Below are positions 22,016 to 33,401 of a DNA stretch of 64,000 nucleotides, piece after piece; position 1 is the stretch's first letter; every line of letters begins with the position of its first letter. The position numbers and the translations under genes are program-made. Source of the DNA: Jaltomata sinuosa (lineage: Eukaryota; Streptophyta; Magnoliopsida; Solanales; Solanaceae); the NCBI GenBank assembly GCA_003996215.1, contig QJPP01001594.1, positions 186,001-250,000 of the forward strand, read 5' to 3'. Below the pieces are notes generated by a model. It saw only the letters and a program-made list of their open reading frames with translations. It was not told the DNA's origin and searched no databases.

Positions 22016-23071
22016 TGTAATGACCTATTTTTCTGTTATAGTATAGTTGGGGTGTAAGTGCCCGATTAGAGCTTTTTTTTAAGTTGAGAGTTGATAACAT
22101 CTCAAGCTTGGGTGAGTTTTGATAGAAATCTGGTGTTATATGCTTATATAGTAATTCTTGATTCGTGGTGCAATATTTGATATTGTAGTATTCCATGGTG
22201 GATAGTCAAGTGGTGTAGGGTCCAATAGAAAGTTTTGGGATGATAAACAGGTTCATAGAACTCCAGCTATAGTGGCTACCATGTCGGGATTAATCTGTGA
22301 TGTCTAGAAATCAAGGTTGTGTTGTGAAATAGGGAGTTTTGGGCAAGTTTCCAAAGTTCTATTTTTGTCATCGCTACAGCAGAGGACTTTTTGTCATAGC
22401 AATTCCATTGTAGCAGACGTCCTTTAAGCTAGAAAAGCTGCATCTATTTTAATTGATGATTTTTCACCTTCAGCCTTTATACTATATTAAATCAAATAGA
22501 AGCATTCGATTGAATCTGCTCCTTTTTCGATTCTTCTTATATATAATTTAATAGATCTTGGTGATTCAATCGATTCAGTTCTCGTTCTCACCCTCAGTGA
22601 ACTCCCTTTAAGGATAAAAGTGCATCCAAACCTCATTCTTTTATGTTATTTGTTGGAATAGATAATACATATATGATCAGATGCATATACAGGTAAGGAC
22701 TACTTAGAGTTGGACACAGAAAGCCTAATTCAAATTGAAATGTACAATGATCGAGGAGAACAGTTGAAGTTCTTATGTGAAGCGACGAGTATTCATCAAC
22801 AACTTCTGCTCATCTTATTTCTATGGTGGAAGTTGTTTCTTTTGTTTTGTCCTTCAATGTATTGGAAGCTCTTGTACATGTCTAGACTAGGTCCTTGGAA
22901 AGATGTCGTTCTTTTATTTTATTGTAAAATTTTGTTAGTAATTCAATAGTTTAATAAATTTATTTTTAATGACTTCTACATGTTTATGGTTGGGTGGTAC
23001 AGGGTTCTCCTATCTAGATAGATTAGAATAGGTGTTCGCACGATCCTCGTATTTGGGATCGTGATAATTCA
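22016..23071 (+). repeat. LTR fragment or solo LTR, gypsy-like
   Basis: Starts TGTAATGACC like family A LTRs and has a degraded version of the CTATAGCGG cluster at about 22268-22430 (GCTATAGTGG, GCTACAGCAG, TGTAGCAGACG). The right end (GGGATCGTGATAATTC) resembles a decayed gypsy LTR end. No PBS or polyprotein is attached. It interrupts or truncates the copia element whose pol begins at once to the right. Confidence 0.55.
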
Positions 23072-24810
23072 ACAAGGTTCCAAAAGAACCTATTCCAATG
23101 ACTGAAACAATTGAACCACAAGAGTCGACTACAACAGTGAATGAGTCAGCTGAAGCAACAGATTTATCCAAAACAACCATACCAAGAGAATGGAGGCACA
23201 ACACAATTTTTCCAAATGAGTTCATTATTAGGGATCCAAATGAAAAGATGCAAATTAGAGCATCTCTGAGAAGGCAAGCTTCAGTAGCTCACATCTTTCA
23301 ATTAAAACCAAAATGCATTGATGAAGCTTTGGAAGATGAATCATGGTTACATGCTATGAAAGAAGAACTTGAACAATTGGAATGCAATAAAGTATGGACT
23401 CTTATCAAAGGACCAAAAAATTGCTCTGTCATCTGCACAAAATGGGTATTTCAAAATAAGCTAAATGAGGAAGGAAAATTGACCAGAATAAAGTAAGGTT
23501 AGTGGCTCAAGGTTATTCTCAATAAGAAGGTATCGACTTTGATGAAACTTTTTCTCCTGTGGCAAGATTGGAATCTATCTGTATATTGTTAGCCTATGCT
23601 TCTTTTAAATACTTTAAGCTTTCAAATAGACGTTAAAAGTGCCTTCTTAAATGGTTTATCAAAGAAGAGGTCTTTGTTAAGAAACCTCCTGGTTTTGAAA
23701 ATCCCTCATGTTCTGATTATATTTTCAAACTCACTAAATCCCTTTATGGTCTTAAACAATCCCCTAAAGCTTGGTATGAAAGGTTGAGTAATTTTTTATT
23801 CAATAATTTTAAATGAGAAAAAATCGATACCACTCTTTTTACTTAAATAGATACAAGCATTCTTATTGTACAAATTTATGTTGATCATATTATTTTTGGA
23901 AGTACTAACCCATCTCTTTGCGAGAATTTTATAAATCTTATGAAAGGAGAATTTGAAATGAGCCTAATAGGAGAACTCACATTCTTCCTTGGACAACAAA
24001 TTAAGCAATCATCACGTGGGATGATCACTAGTCAATGCAAATGTACAAAGGAACTTATTAAAATATTTGGCATGGAAAAGGAAAAAGTTTTTGAACTCCT
24101 ATGAGCCCATCCACATGCCTAGAAACCGATGCACCTAAAAAAGATGTGGATGAGAAGACATATCGAGGAATGATAGGATCTCTATTATACCTAACAACAA
24201 GCCAGACAGATATCATGTTCATCGTATGCAAATGTGTTAGGTTCCAGTCAGCTCCCAAAGAATCTCACCTCACTATTGTTAAAAGAATAATCTGACATCT
24301 CATTAGAACACAAGATCTCGAACTATGGTAATCTCACTCTAATTTGGAATTAATTGGTTATTCAGATGATGATTTTGCAGGTGATAAGACTGATCAAGTG
24401 CTAGTGAAACCTGTCAAATTCTTGGGGAAGCACTAATTTCTTGGCACAACAAAAAACAGACATTAGTATCCCTCTCAACTCTAGAGTCACGGTACCTTTC
24501 AGTTGGTAGTTGTGGTACACAATTACTATGGATGGTGCATCAATTACTCGATTATGATTTTTCTTTTGAAGTTGTCTCTATATTATGTGATAATACCAAT
24601 GGTATCATTCCTTTTAAATATATTGTGCATCATTCAAGAGCTAAGCATATAGATATTAAGCATCATTTTACTAGAGATCATGTTGAAAATGGAGATTTTA
24701 TACTTCAATTTGTTGATTCTGAAAATCAACTGGCTGATATTTTTACAAAACCTCTTTTGGAAGAAAGATTTTATTTCCTTAGACAATATCTTGGAATTAC
24801 CATTTTTTAA
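23072..24810 (+). pseudogene. Ty1/copia polyprotein: RT and RNase H
   Basis: C-terminal half of a copia polyprotein. From 23072 an open frame shows the pre-RT region and RT entry (DEALEDESWLHAMKEELEQL, VICTKWVFQNKLNEEGK), ending at a stop in 23494-23496. Then, in shifting frames: VRLVAQGYSQ, FDETFSPVARLES, QIDVKSAFLNG, EEVFVKKPPGF and SLYGLKQSPKAWYERL. The catalytic box is YVDH (codons 877-888 of 23 kb), with the second Asp changed to His. RNase H follows, ending HSRAKHIDIKHHFTRDHVEN and NQLADIFTKPL at TAA 24808-24810. The 5' part (gag, integrase) is missing, cut off by the LTR fragment. Confidence 0.9.
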
Positions 24811-25044
24811 TAATTTCTTGTTTGTTCTATATTTTTTCTTCCGTCTCTTATTAATTCTCTACTCCTTGTTTCTCTCACAAATCTTTTTAAAGATATTTTC
24901 CTTCTAAGCATCACATCCCCTCTGTTAATGCTGCCTCTTTTTCCATCATAACTTTTCACCTTCCTTTCTCACCTTTTTCTCTTCCCCAAAACCCTCTCAG
25001 ACCTTCCTCTTCCTCATCTCTCTCATACCATCCTCTTCATCGTG
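24811..25044 (+). other. Spacer between copia pol and third ORF
   Basis: Pyrimidine-rich, T/C-heavy stretch without coding motifs, as often seen before a downstream ORF in copia elements. Nothing else recognised. Confidence 0.45.
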
Positions 25045-26455
25045 TCTAAAACTAGATCTATGTGATCCTTCATAAAACCCTCTTCTAGAGGTAAATCTCT
25101 TTCCCTGGAACCTAAAATTCTCTCCTTCCTTTGAATCCTCGAAGGAGAATTTCATGTTCCCTTGTCATCTCCCGCCTCTAAGAAGAGACCCTCTGCTAGA
25201 AATAAAGGTGACAACAAGAAGCTTTGAGATAATTTCTCAGATTCTCTCTCCTATGAAGACATGCATAAGTTCTGGGGTGCTGAACAAAATAAGAAGTTTG
25301 AATCTTTCAAGAATCGGCAAGTAGTTTCTGGCTGTGTTATCAATTTAGAGCAATTGGAAGAAATTTACTGCTCTGTAAGTACCTTCTTTAAAACTAAGAA
25401 ATTGGCATTGCTTCTTAAACTTGTGGACTAGAATACTATGAAGAGCCCATTCGTATATTTTATGCAAATCTTCATGTCTCTAAGGATAGTCATGAACTAA
25501 AAACCCTTGTGGTGAGAAATCATATTATTGTGAATGATTTCTTGTTTGAAAAGGTGTTTGGTACTAAGTTCTCTGGTGTGTTTCTGTATATGGATATTGT
25601 GTGGCCTGAAGATTTTGAGGTGACATTGGAAGACACTAAGGAAGCAGTTGTTGAAACAGTTTCTGATCTCTCCGAGTTCGGACCTCTCTCTTTCTCTCTA
25701 CTTTGAGCATCGTATTTTGGCTCATATGATTGCTACAACTATGGTTCCAAGGAAGATCTCTCTCAGTACCATCTCTAGTAGAGATTTTTTTGTTCTCTAC
25801 TGCTTAATGAAGAAATATCATATCAATTGGGCCTCTTGGTTTCGTGAATATATGCTGGAAAGTGCAAAGGATACAAATTTCACTGCTAGTCTGCCATATG
25901 GTCTGCTCATATCTAGAATCCTAGTCGACTCTATGACTGACTTGTCTAACTTAAAAGCAGTTGAGATTTCAGCCACTTATGACTCTCAGACCTTTTCTAG
26001 CATGGGGTACACTCTGGTGGATGATAAGTGGTGTAGAAAGGATGCTTCCAAGGTCAAACCTAATCCTACCAAGACTAGTTGAGTTTCAGTTGATTCTGCA
26101 TCTCTCTTGATCAAGGAAACAGAAGTCACCAAGGCTCACTTACAGATTCTAGAAGATGGAATGCAAGCACTACATGAGTCTGTTGGTGATATACTGGAGT
26201 TAGGGAAGGAGAACAGTACAGATGTTTGAAATCTCATATTGCTATAGATTGAAGCAGGAAGAGGTGTTCTCTATCAACAAACTGATGAAATAACTCAGCT
26301 CTCTCAAGAAGAAAGCTGACTCATCTCAGAACCAACCAGCGGTGACTGTCAAAACTTCCTATTCCAACTTCTGCAAGAATGTGGAACGTTCCTACGATAC
26401 CTTTTGCAGAAACATGCACATCAGCCTGAAATACATTCTTCAGAAGAAATAACTC
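25045..26455 (+). pseudogene. Third ORF downstream of copia pol (FYANL-type domain)
   Basis: Decayed ORF between copia pol and the 3' LTR. The likely start codon near 25045 reads GTG where ATG is expected (VSKTRS). After stops, an open stretch from about 25422 to 25706 has EPIRIFYANLHVSKDSHE, IIVNDFLFEKVFGTKFSG and WPEDFEVTLEDTKEAV. A one-base shift near 25690 continues into 25648-26082 with FEHRILAHMIATTMVPRK, INWASWFREYMLESA and TFSSMGYTLVDDKWCRK. The tail to about 26455 looks coiled-coil-like. The FYANL core resembles the 'putative plant transposon protein' domain seen with plant retroelements. A third ORF in this place also recalls Sirevirus env-like ORFs, but I cannot show membrane features. 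Function unknown. Confidence 0.65.
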
Positions 26456-27344
26456 TCTCATTCTGATCCGGTTTGTTGAAACTATCTAATGGGCGTTTTG
26501 TCATTACCCAAACCATCGTGAGTGGCACCCACCCAACCCCCAGATGAGCGAACCAGTAGAGTTCAACCCTTAGCCTAGAGTAACATCCTAAAACCAGCAA
26601 ACTGAAACTAAACTAGCAATTCAAATAATGCGAAAGGCCTTTCATTGAAATAAAACCTACGGAAATTCCCGTAGAATCTGAAAGTCATCGTACCAAAAAC
26701 TACCAATACTAGAGTACGAGGATGCAGCCCCAAAACTTAAAACAATAAAGAGATAGTCTAAGCCCAAAACAATTGGGCTACAACTCAAAAATAAACACCA
26801 AGGCGGCTTGGTCGAACAACTCACCCTTGATATCTGGAATAGTCCTTCCTACAAGTGAGGTCATGCGTCAACCGCCGAAAGTTTTCCTGTACTCACAAGA
26901 AAAACAAGCAAGTGCAGTATCATTACACAACCACCATGTACTAGTAGGATCATCAGTCAGTTCTAAATAAAATAGTGAATAATCAGTACAGCAAATGAAG
27001 TATAAGTACGAAAAACATACAACAAGTCAATAGGCTCTCCTAGACTACAAGTCTCTACCTAGCTTGTTCCCGCATGAAATCCACCTTTTATAACTCTAAA
27101 CAACAATCACAGAATCAATAAATCATCCTTTTTGTCTAGACCAGACCCACCCTGGGACCCCTTCTAAACAATACCTAAGTGTTAAACAGACAACCCGGCC
27201 TAATCCAAGACCAACTCAACAGATATAACTAGATTCTCGGTCACTCAAGGACCATCAACGAATATCACAATTTAATAAAACAGCCCGGTCCACTCATGAA
27301 ACCAATAACAGTCAATGCAATGCAATGATGCATTAAAATAAACC

Positions 27345-27490
27345 TGTACCAGGCGTGGTACCCGAGCCAATGGTTAGTATTTCGTATCAGGCATGGTACC
27401 CGATCCAACCATTTATTATACCCCGTACCACGCGTGGTACCCGTGTCAACCATTATTATACCCGTACCAGGTGTGGTACCCGAGCCAATC
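27345..27490 (-). repeat. GTACC hairpin minisatellite (element 5, 3' LTR)
   Basis: Four units such as GTACCAGGCGTGGTAC and GTACCACGCGTGGTAC, spaced about 37-45 bases apart, each followed by CCGAGCCAA-like text. GTACCA pairs with TGGTAC around a 4-base loop. The other LTR has three units at 34775-34890. Confidence 0.8.
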
Positions 27491-28229
27491 GAATGTCAAT
27501 AATCCACAGTCAAATAATGAACAAACAACTTATAAACCAATAAGCAACACACCGTTCAATTCACAGACTATAAAAAACAGGACCCTTAGACATTCTACAC
27601 AATTCCTCTAAGCCATGCAATTCATACAAACACTTAGATAAGAGTACAAAATATACAACATTCACAGGAATCATAAGCCATCACTTACCTTGAAATGATC
27701 GAAGCTCTACTCAACCCGAGCTTTTATGTGTTCCGAATTCCTTTTTCGTTCTTGGTCTAAAACAATATACAAGTACTCAAATTAACAAACAAGGCCTGCA
27801 CATTACCTGGATTACACCAAATCCCAAACCCCCAGACCACCCATGATCATCCTACCCTTTTTCCTAGGATTCCCGCCATTAATTTTCTTAGTTCTATCAT
27901 TTTCACGGATAAAAATAGAGAATTTAACAACATACGCTCATAATACCTTACGTTTAACAATACCTAAGAACTTTCATGCCTAGAATCCCCCTTCTTCCCT
28001 GAATTCTACCATCCCTAGGTTATTCCAATCTTTCCCCAAGTTCCCTCCTAGCAATTCTACCATGTAGGAAAAGTAGTACGAAGTTTGGGGAGTAGAATCC
28101 TTACCTTTAGGACGAAAAATAGTGGAACACTGGTAGAAATCGCCCAAAATCGCCCCCTTCTTCACCCAAAATATTTCAACAAAAACTGAACTATTTTGGG
28201 GAAGTTTCTGCATTAAATCCCATCATGCT

Positions 28230-28383
28230 CCGCTATAGCGATCTGCTCAGGTATAGCGGTACCGCCGTAGCAGAGTTGTCCGCTATGGTGGAGGCTGACT
28301 GACATTAACTTCTGTTGTAGTGATAATTTCTTTGCTACAGCAGGTCGCTATGGCAGAGTGTCAACCGCTATAGCGGTTGACAC
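28230..28383 (-). repeat. CTATAGCGG palindrome cluster with 26-bp perfect palindrome
   Basis: Five or more CGCTATAGCGG/GTAGCAG-type words. The last lies in a perfect 26-bp palindrome at 28358-28383 centred on CCGCTATAGCGG with outer arms GTGTCAA/TTGACAC. The 5' LTR copy at about 35755-35775 has lost this palindrome (GTGTCAACCGATATACACGG). Confidence 0.85.
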
Positions 28384-28742
28384 GGGACAGAAAGTCATAA
28401 AACCTCCAAAACTAGTCTATTTTACAACACACTTATTTTTTCGATGTCCCAGAACAATCCCTTCACATCAACCTCGATTTTGGGAGTTCTACTTACCCGA
28501 ATTAAATTATGAAAAGTCCCCCGAACTCCTTTATATATTAGCTACGAGGAAATATACCTCACCACAAGATATCCAAACCAATCCTTACCTGAATTGTCCT
28601 AGACTCCACCTCGCTCCAAATCTGGTCGAGGCTAGCCTAGCCCAGAATTTCAAACTCCCAAACCCAGAGTTTTCTAACTCTAAAACTTGGCACGATTGGG
28701 CTACCCGTAATGATAGACCCATTCGTCACAACAGATACCAAT

Positions 28743-28931
28743 TTATCCATCGTTCATCCCCGAATGATCAAACCCAAATTTATGAAAATAAAAGAAAGAA
28801 AGTATAGTACCTGAATCCTCAAACAAATGAGGGTACTTGTCCTGCATGTCCTTCTCGGTTTCCCAAGTGGCTTCCTCAACCGGATGATGCTTCCATTGAA
28901 CCTTTACCATATCAGTCACCTTTGTCCTCAA
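28743..28931 (-). pseudogene. Chromodomain remnant (element 5)
   Basis: C-terminal end of the polyprotein: VKVQWKHHPVEEATWETEKD followed by MQDKYPHLFEDS, the chromodomain signature of this family, ending at the stop in 28743-28745. A stop between it and the integrase block (near 28932) separates it from the rest. Only the last third of a normal ~50-residue chromodomain is clear. Confidence 0.8.
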
Positions 28932-28934
28932 CCT

Positions 28935-29855
28935 CTAGACATCCCGAGCAAGAATTAAGACTGGTTCCTCTTCATAACAAAGATCCTTATCAAAAAGCAC
29001 CTCATCCAACTTGATGATGTAGTCCCTATCCCCATGGTATCGCTTAAGCATAGATACATGGAATACCGGATGGACACCCAACAAACTGGGTGGCAGTGCT
29101 AACTTGTAAGCCACTGGCCTCACAATCTCAAGAACCTCAAATGGACCGATGAACCGAGGGCTAAGCTTTCCCTTCTTACCAAACCGCATAACTCCCTTCA
29201 TTGGTGACACTTTCAATAATACATGTTCACCAACCTGAAATTCCATGTCCCAGACCTTGCGATCTGCATACTCCTTCTGCCTTCTTTGGGCAACCAGCAA
29301 TTTGGCCTGAATGCCCATTACCTTTTCCTGTGCTTCATTTACCAATTCCACTCCTAAAGGCTTTACATCGCCTTCCTCAAACCACCTAACCAGTGATCTG
29401 CAGCTCCTTCTATACAACGCCTCGAATGGTTCCATGTCAATACTGGAGTGGTAGCTATTATTGTACGAGAATTTGCATAACGGTAGAAACTGGTCCCAAT
29501 GACCCCCGAAGTCCATCACACATGCCCTCAGCATATCCTCCAATACCTGGATTGTCCTCTCCGACTGACCATCAGTCTGAGGATGGAAGGTTGTGCTAAA
29601 AGTGAGTTATGTACCCAACTCTTCATGTAGCTTGCCCCAAAATTTAGAGGTGAACTGCGTACCCCTGTCTGAAATGATGGACAGTGGCACCCCATGCAAT
29701 CTCACAATCTCTTTCACGTAGATCTTAGCCAATTGCTGCGAATTGTAATCTACCCTGACCAGAATAAAATGAGTAGACTTAGTCAGCCTATTAACAATGA
29801 TCCAAATTGAGTCATACTTCCCCAATGTCTTGGGAAGACCCACCACGAAGTCCAT
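28935..29855 (-). pseudogene. Integrase core and C-terminus (element 5)
   Basis: 29855-29607 holds the first catalytic Asp region (MDFVVGLPKTLGKYDSIWII) and the second (SIISDRGTQFTSKFWGKLHE). A stop near 29607 interrupts. 29543-28935 continues from the Glu helix (here MEDMLRACVMDFGGHWDQFL) through SYHSSIDMEPFEALYRR to the C-terminal block MRFGKKGKLSPRFIGPFEVL and FHVSMLKRYHGD. Both Asp residues are present, and only a few point changes separate it from an open frame. It is the best-kept integrase core in the window. Confidence 0.88.
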
Positions 29856-29867
29856 GGCTATCCTTTC

Positions 29868-30272
29868 CTACTTCCACTGTGGAATTGGCATTCTCTGGAG
29901 TAGTCCTACAGGTCTCTGATTCTTATACTTTACCTGTTGGCAGTTCTTACATTTGGACACAAAGTCAACTATGTCTCTTTTCATTTCGGGCCACCAGTAA
30001 CACTGCCTTAAGTTCATGTACATTTTGGTCATACCCGGATGAATTGAGTATCGTGAACCATGGGCTTCCGCCAAGATTTTCTGAATTATATCATCAACTC
30101 GAGGAAAACAAATCCTCTCTCTTAAATTTAGTACTCCACCAGAGTCTAACGTGACATCCCTGGATTCCCCAGATATTACCTTACCTCGAAGCTTACTCAG
30201 TTTCGGATACTGAAATTGTTTGGCCTTTATTTCCTCTATGAAGGTGGATTTGACCTCAATGCTGGCCAACAA
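29868..30272 (-). pseudogene. Integrase zinc-finger domain (element 5)
   Basis: An open frame of 134 codons with the HHCC finger: HGSRYSIHPGMTKMYMNLRQ, CYWWPEMKRDIVDFVSKC and KNCQQVK. Both His and both Cys of the finger are visible. It ends RPVGLLQRMPIPQWK just before the catalytic core. A stop at 30273 separates it from RNase H. Confidence 0.88.
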
Positions 30273-30278
30273 CCCAAC

Positions 30279-31025
30279 CTATTCTGAAACACCCAAGTGC
30301 ATGAACTTGGCCTCCAAATCCCTAATTTCCCTTGCTAGTGGTCGTTTGGACACCCCCAAACAAGCCAAACTACCCATGCTAATTGTTTTCCGGCTCAATG
30401 CGTCTGCCACCATAATAGCCTTACCCGGATGGTACTGAATAGTAACATCATAGTCCTTCCATAACTCCATCCACCTTCTCTGCCTCAAATTCAAATCCTT
30501 CTGAGTGAAGACATGCTGCAGACTGCGATGATTAGTGAATAATTCACACTTGACACCATAGAGATAGTGTCTCCAAATCTTGAGTGTAAAGACCACTGCT
30601 GCCAATTCTAAGTCATGAGTAGGATAGTTCCTCTCATGCACCTTCAACTGCCTAGATGCATAGGCTATCACATTCCTATCCTGCATCAACACAGAACCCA
30701 AACCAGAATGTGAAGCATCACAGTAAACAATAAAGTCTTTACCTTCAACCGGCAAGGACAATATAGGAGCTATGATCAGAAGTGTCTTGAGATTTTGGAA
30801 GCTCTCCTCGCACTTGTCAGACCATACGAATAATACATCTTTATTTGTCAGCTTGGTCAGGTGAGTAGCAATAGACACAAAATCCTTAACAAACCTCCGG
30901 TAGTACCCTGCGAGCCCAACAAAACTCCTCACCTTGGTCACATAGCTAGGCCAGGCCCAACTCTTGACTGCCTCAATCTTCTGGGGATCCACCATCACCC
31001 CCTGCTCTGACACTACATGCCCCAA
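30279..31025 (-). pseudogene. RT connection and RNase H (element 5)
   Basis: Open for 248 codons: GHVVSEQGVMVDPQKIEAVK and SFVGLAGYYRRFVKDFVSIA of the RT connection, then RNase H with FIVYCDASHSGLGSVLMQD (first acidic residue), NYPTHDLELAAVVFTLKIWR and ADALSRK (last acidic residue region). It is nearly complete over this span. It overlaps the RT block by a frame change near 31025. Confidence 0.9.
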
Positions 31026-32112
31026 GATTGCAACTAGTCAACCAAAACTCACACTTAGTGAACTTTGCATAAAGCTTCTGGCGTCTCAAGATGTCCAATA
31101 CAATACGAAGATGATTAGTATGCTCCTCCCTACTCTTGGAGTAGATCAAAATATCATCGATAAACACAATCACGAAGGAATCCAAATATGACTTAAATAC
31201 CCCATTCATCAAACTCATGAATGCTGCCGGCGCATTGGTCAAACCAAACGACATTACTAGGAACTCGTAATGCCCATACTGAGTCCAAAAAGCAGTCTTA
31301 GGAATGTCCTCAGGCCTAATTATCAACTGATGGTACCCTGGCCTCAAGTCGATTTTCAAAAACACTGATGCGCCCTGAAGCTGGTCAAACAAATCATCAA
31401 TGTGAAGTAGAGGGTACTTATTCTGGATGGTCACCTTGTTCAAGTGCCTATAATCTATGCACATCCTCATCCTACCATCCTTTTTCCTTACAAACAAAAT
31501 AGGAGCACCCCAAGGTGACGCACTGGAATGGATAAATCCCTTATCTAGGAGTTCCTGTAGCTGAGTCTTAAGTTCCATTAACTCTGCCGGAGCCATACGA
31601 TATAGAGGAATAGAAATGGGATGAGTGCCTGGCTCCAGATCAATACAGAAGTCGATATCTCTGCCCGGAGGCATACCAGGCAAATCTGCTGGAAACACCT
31701 CTAGAAACTCAGAAACCACCGGAACTGACTCAATAGATGGGGACTCCCCACTATCATCCCGGAGATGAGACAAGAAGGCTAGACACCCTCTCCCCACTAG
31801 CTTCCTAGCCCGAACGAATGATATGACCTTAACTGGCTTAGGCCTGTACACACCTTCCCACTCTAGTCTATCCTTACCCGAAATCTCTAGAGACATAGTC
31901 TTGGTGTTACAGTTCAACACAACATGATAAGGGGACAACCAGTTTATGCCCAAGATAATATCAAAATCAACTATATCCAGAATTACCAAGTCTACCCAAG
32001 TATGCAACCCCACAAACACAACAGAACATTCACGATAAACATGAGTCACAATCACAGACTCTCCAACCGGGATAGAAACATGGATAGGGGAATCAAGGAT
32101 ATCATAAATCAA
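30973..32112 (-). pseudogene. Reverse transcriptase with protease tail (element 5)
   Basis: The longest open frame in the window, 379 codons. Residues 1-70 are the protease C-terminal part (VDLVILDIVDFDIILGINWL). The linker PVVSEFLEVFPADLPGMPPG follows. RT then runs from about residue 165: SPWGAPILFVRKKDGRMRMC, IDYRHLNKVTIQNKYPLLHI, KIDLRPGYHQLIIRPEDIPK, TQYGHYEFLVMSFGLTNAP and the intact catalytic FIDDILIYSKS. The frame ends near 31000, where a frameshift moves the connection domain to the next block. Within this span it looks potentially enzymatic. Confidence 0.92.
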
Positions 32113-32690
32113 TTACAGACCCAACACAAAACTCACAGATACATAAGAATATGTAGAACCTGGGTTAAATAATACCGAAGCCATTTTATCGCAGAAAAGA
32201 ATGGTACATGTGATCACCACATCTGATGCTTCCGCCTCAGTTCACCCTGGAAATGCATAGCAATGAGCCCGATCATCAATCCGGGCAACTTCCCGGACTG
32301 GCTGCGCTGCACCCCTCCCCGCGCCGTCATTCCCTCTGTCGCCTAGACCTCCCTGAAAGTTTCCTCGCCCACCCTGTGGACGACCTTTAGCATTACCGCC
32401 TCTACCTATCGGAACCACCGCTCTAGACTACTGCTGACCCTGATTACCTGTCTTCCTGAGTGGGCACTTCCTCTTAAAGTGGCCCAGATCACCATAATGG
32501 AAGCAACCACAGTCAAGTGTAGGCCTGCTAGCTGATGTATAAGACGCTCTTTGGCCTCTAAAAGCTGAAGACTGATTCTGAACTCCCTGATGACCACCTG
32601 TAGCAGCTGGCAGAGCTGACTGAATAGGATAGGCTGAGTATACCTACTGATTATGACCCCTGTAATACGAACCACCATAATTTCCCTCAT
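32113..32690 (-). pseudogene. Zinc knuckle and protease N-terminus (element 5)
   Basis: The knuckle reads CFHYGDLGHFKRKCP (about 32505-32460), with the second Cys of C-x2-C replaced by Tyr. The protease active site reads LFNPGSTYSYVS near 32150-32180: the catalytic Asp codon is Asn (AAC on the minus strand at 32166-32164). A stop follows in 32113-32125 before the open RT frame. Both changes predict failed RNA packaging and failed polyprotein cleavage by this copy. Confidence 0.78.
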
Positions 32691-32691
32691 T

Positions 32692-33401
32692 CTAGGGCTT
32701 CTTGGCTAATGCCATAGCCTGCCTGACTCCCTCAAGTTTCTTCACATAATCCACCACATCATTAAAGCCCTTCCCTGAAGAAGTCATATGCACTGACAGT
32801 ACCTGTAGCTCAGTATTCAAACCTTTCACAAACAACCAGACCCGTTCCTCCTCGGAACCCAACATCTGTGTCGCAAAATGAGATAAGGTATGGAACTTAG
32901 CCTCATAAGCAGAGACTGACATGCTACCCTGCTCCAAGGTCAAGAACTCATCCTTCTTTCGGTCCCTCAAAGTATGGGGTACGTACTTCTCTAAAAACAA
33001 AGCATGAAATTATTCCAAGTCAGTAGGGATAGGACAGAAGACTGGCACTCCACATGAGACCTCCACCAATGCTTGGCATCATCCTGCAGCTGAAATGTGA
33101 CAAACTCAACCCCATGCTGACGTACAATAGCCAACTTGTGCAACCTCTCATAGAAATCCAAGATGAACTCATAAGCATCCTCCCTATCAGTACCTTGAGA
33201 TGTAGGAGGTTTCATCTTGAGAAACTTGGTCAGCATCTCATGCTCATTCCCTATCATCACTGGGCCTAGCATTGGCCTGAAGAAGTCATTCGTGCCTGAA
33301 GCTGCATCCATCCTAGGCGTTGTACTAACCGCTGGCTGAGTATCCAAGGCCTGGTTTGCAAAAGTCACGGGTATGGCTCCAGTACCAACCAACCCACTCA
33401 A
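32692..33401 (-). pseudogene. Gag capsid region (element 5)
   Basis: 33401-32991 shows PMLGPVMIGNEHEMLTKFLK, GTDREDAYEFILDFYERLHK and VEFVTFQLQDDAKHWWRSHV, the retrotransposon gag domain. 33000-32692, in another frame, has KYVPHTLRDRKKDEFLTLEQ, YEAKFHTLSHFATQ and VDYVKKLEGVRQ. A frameshift near 33000 splits them. Gag would build the cytoplasmic particle. Confidence 0.85.

Larger units (their letters stand above)
26499..28733 (-). repeat. 3' LTR of element 5
   Basis: 2,235 bases, TGTCATTACCC at the left edge and GTCACAACA at the right. It carries GTACC hairpin units (27345-27490), a conserved imperfect hairpin (about 28155-28203) and the CTATAGCGG cluster (28230-28383), in the same order as the other family A LTRs. 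Confidence 0.92.

Noticed and set aside
25422..26082. Host single-copy gene near the AT-rich boundary
   Set aside because: It lies between copia pol and its polypurine tract, in the same orientation and with the same decay, so it fits a retroelement ORF better.
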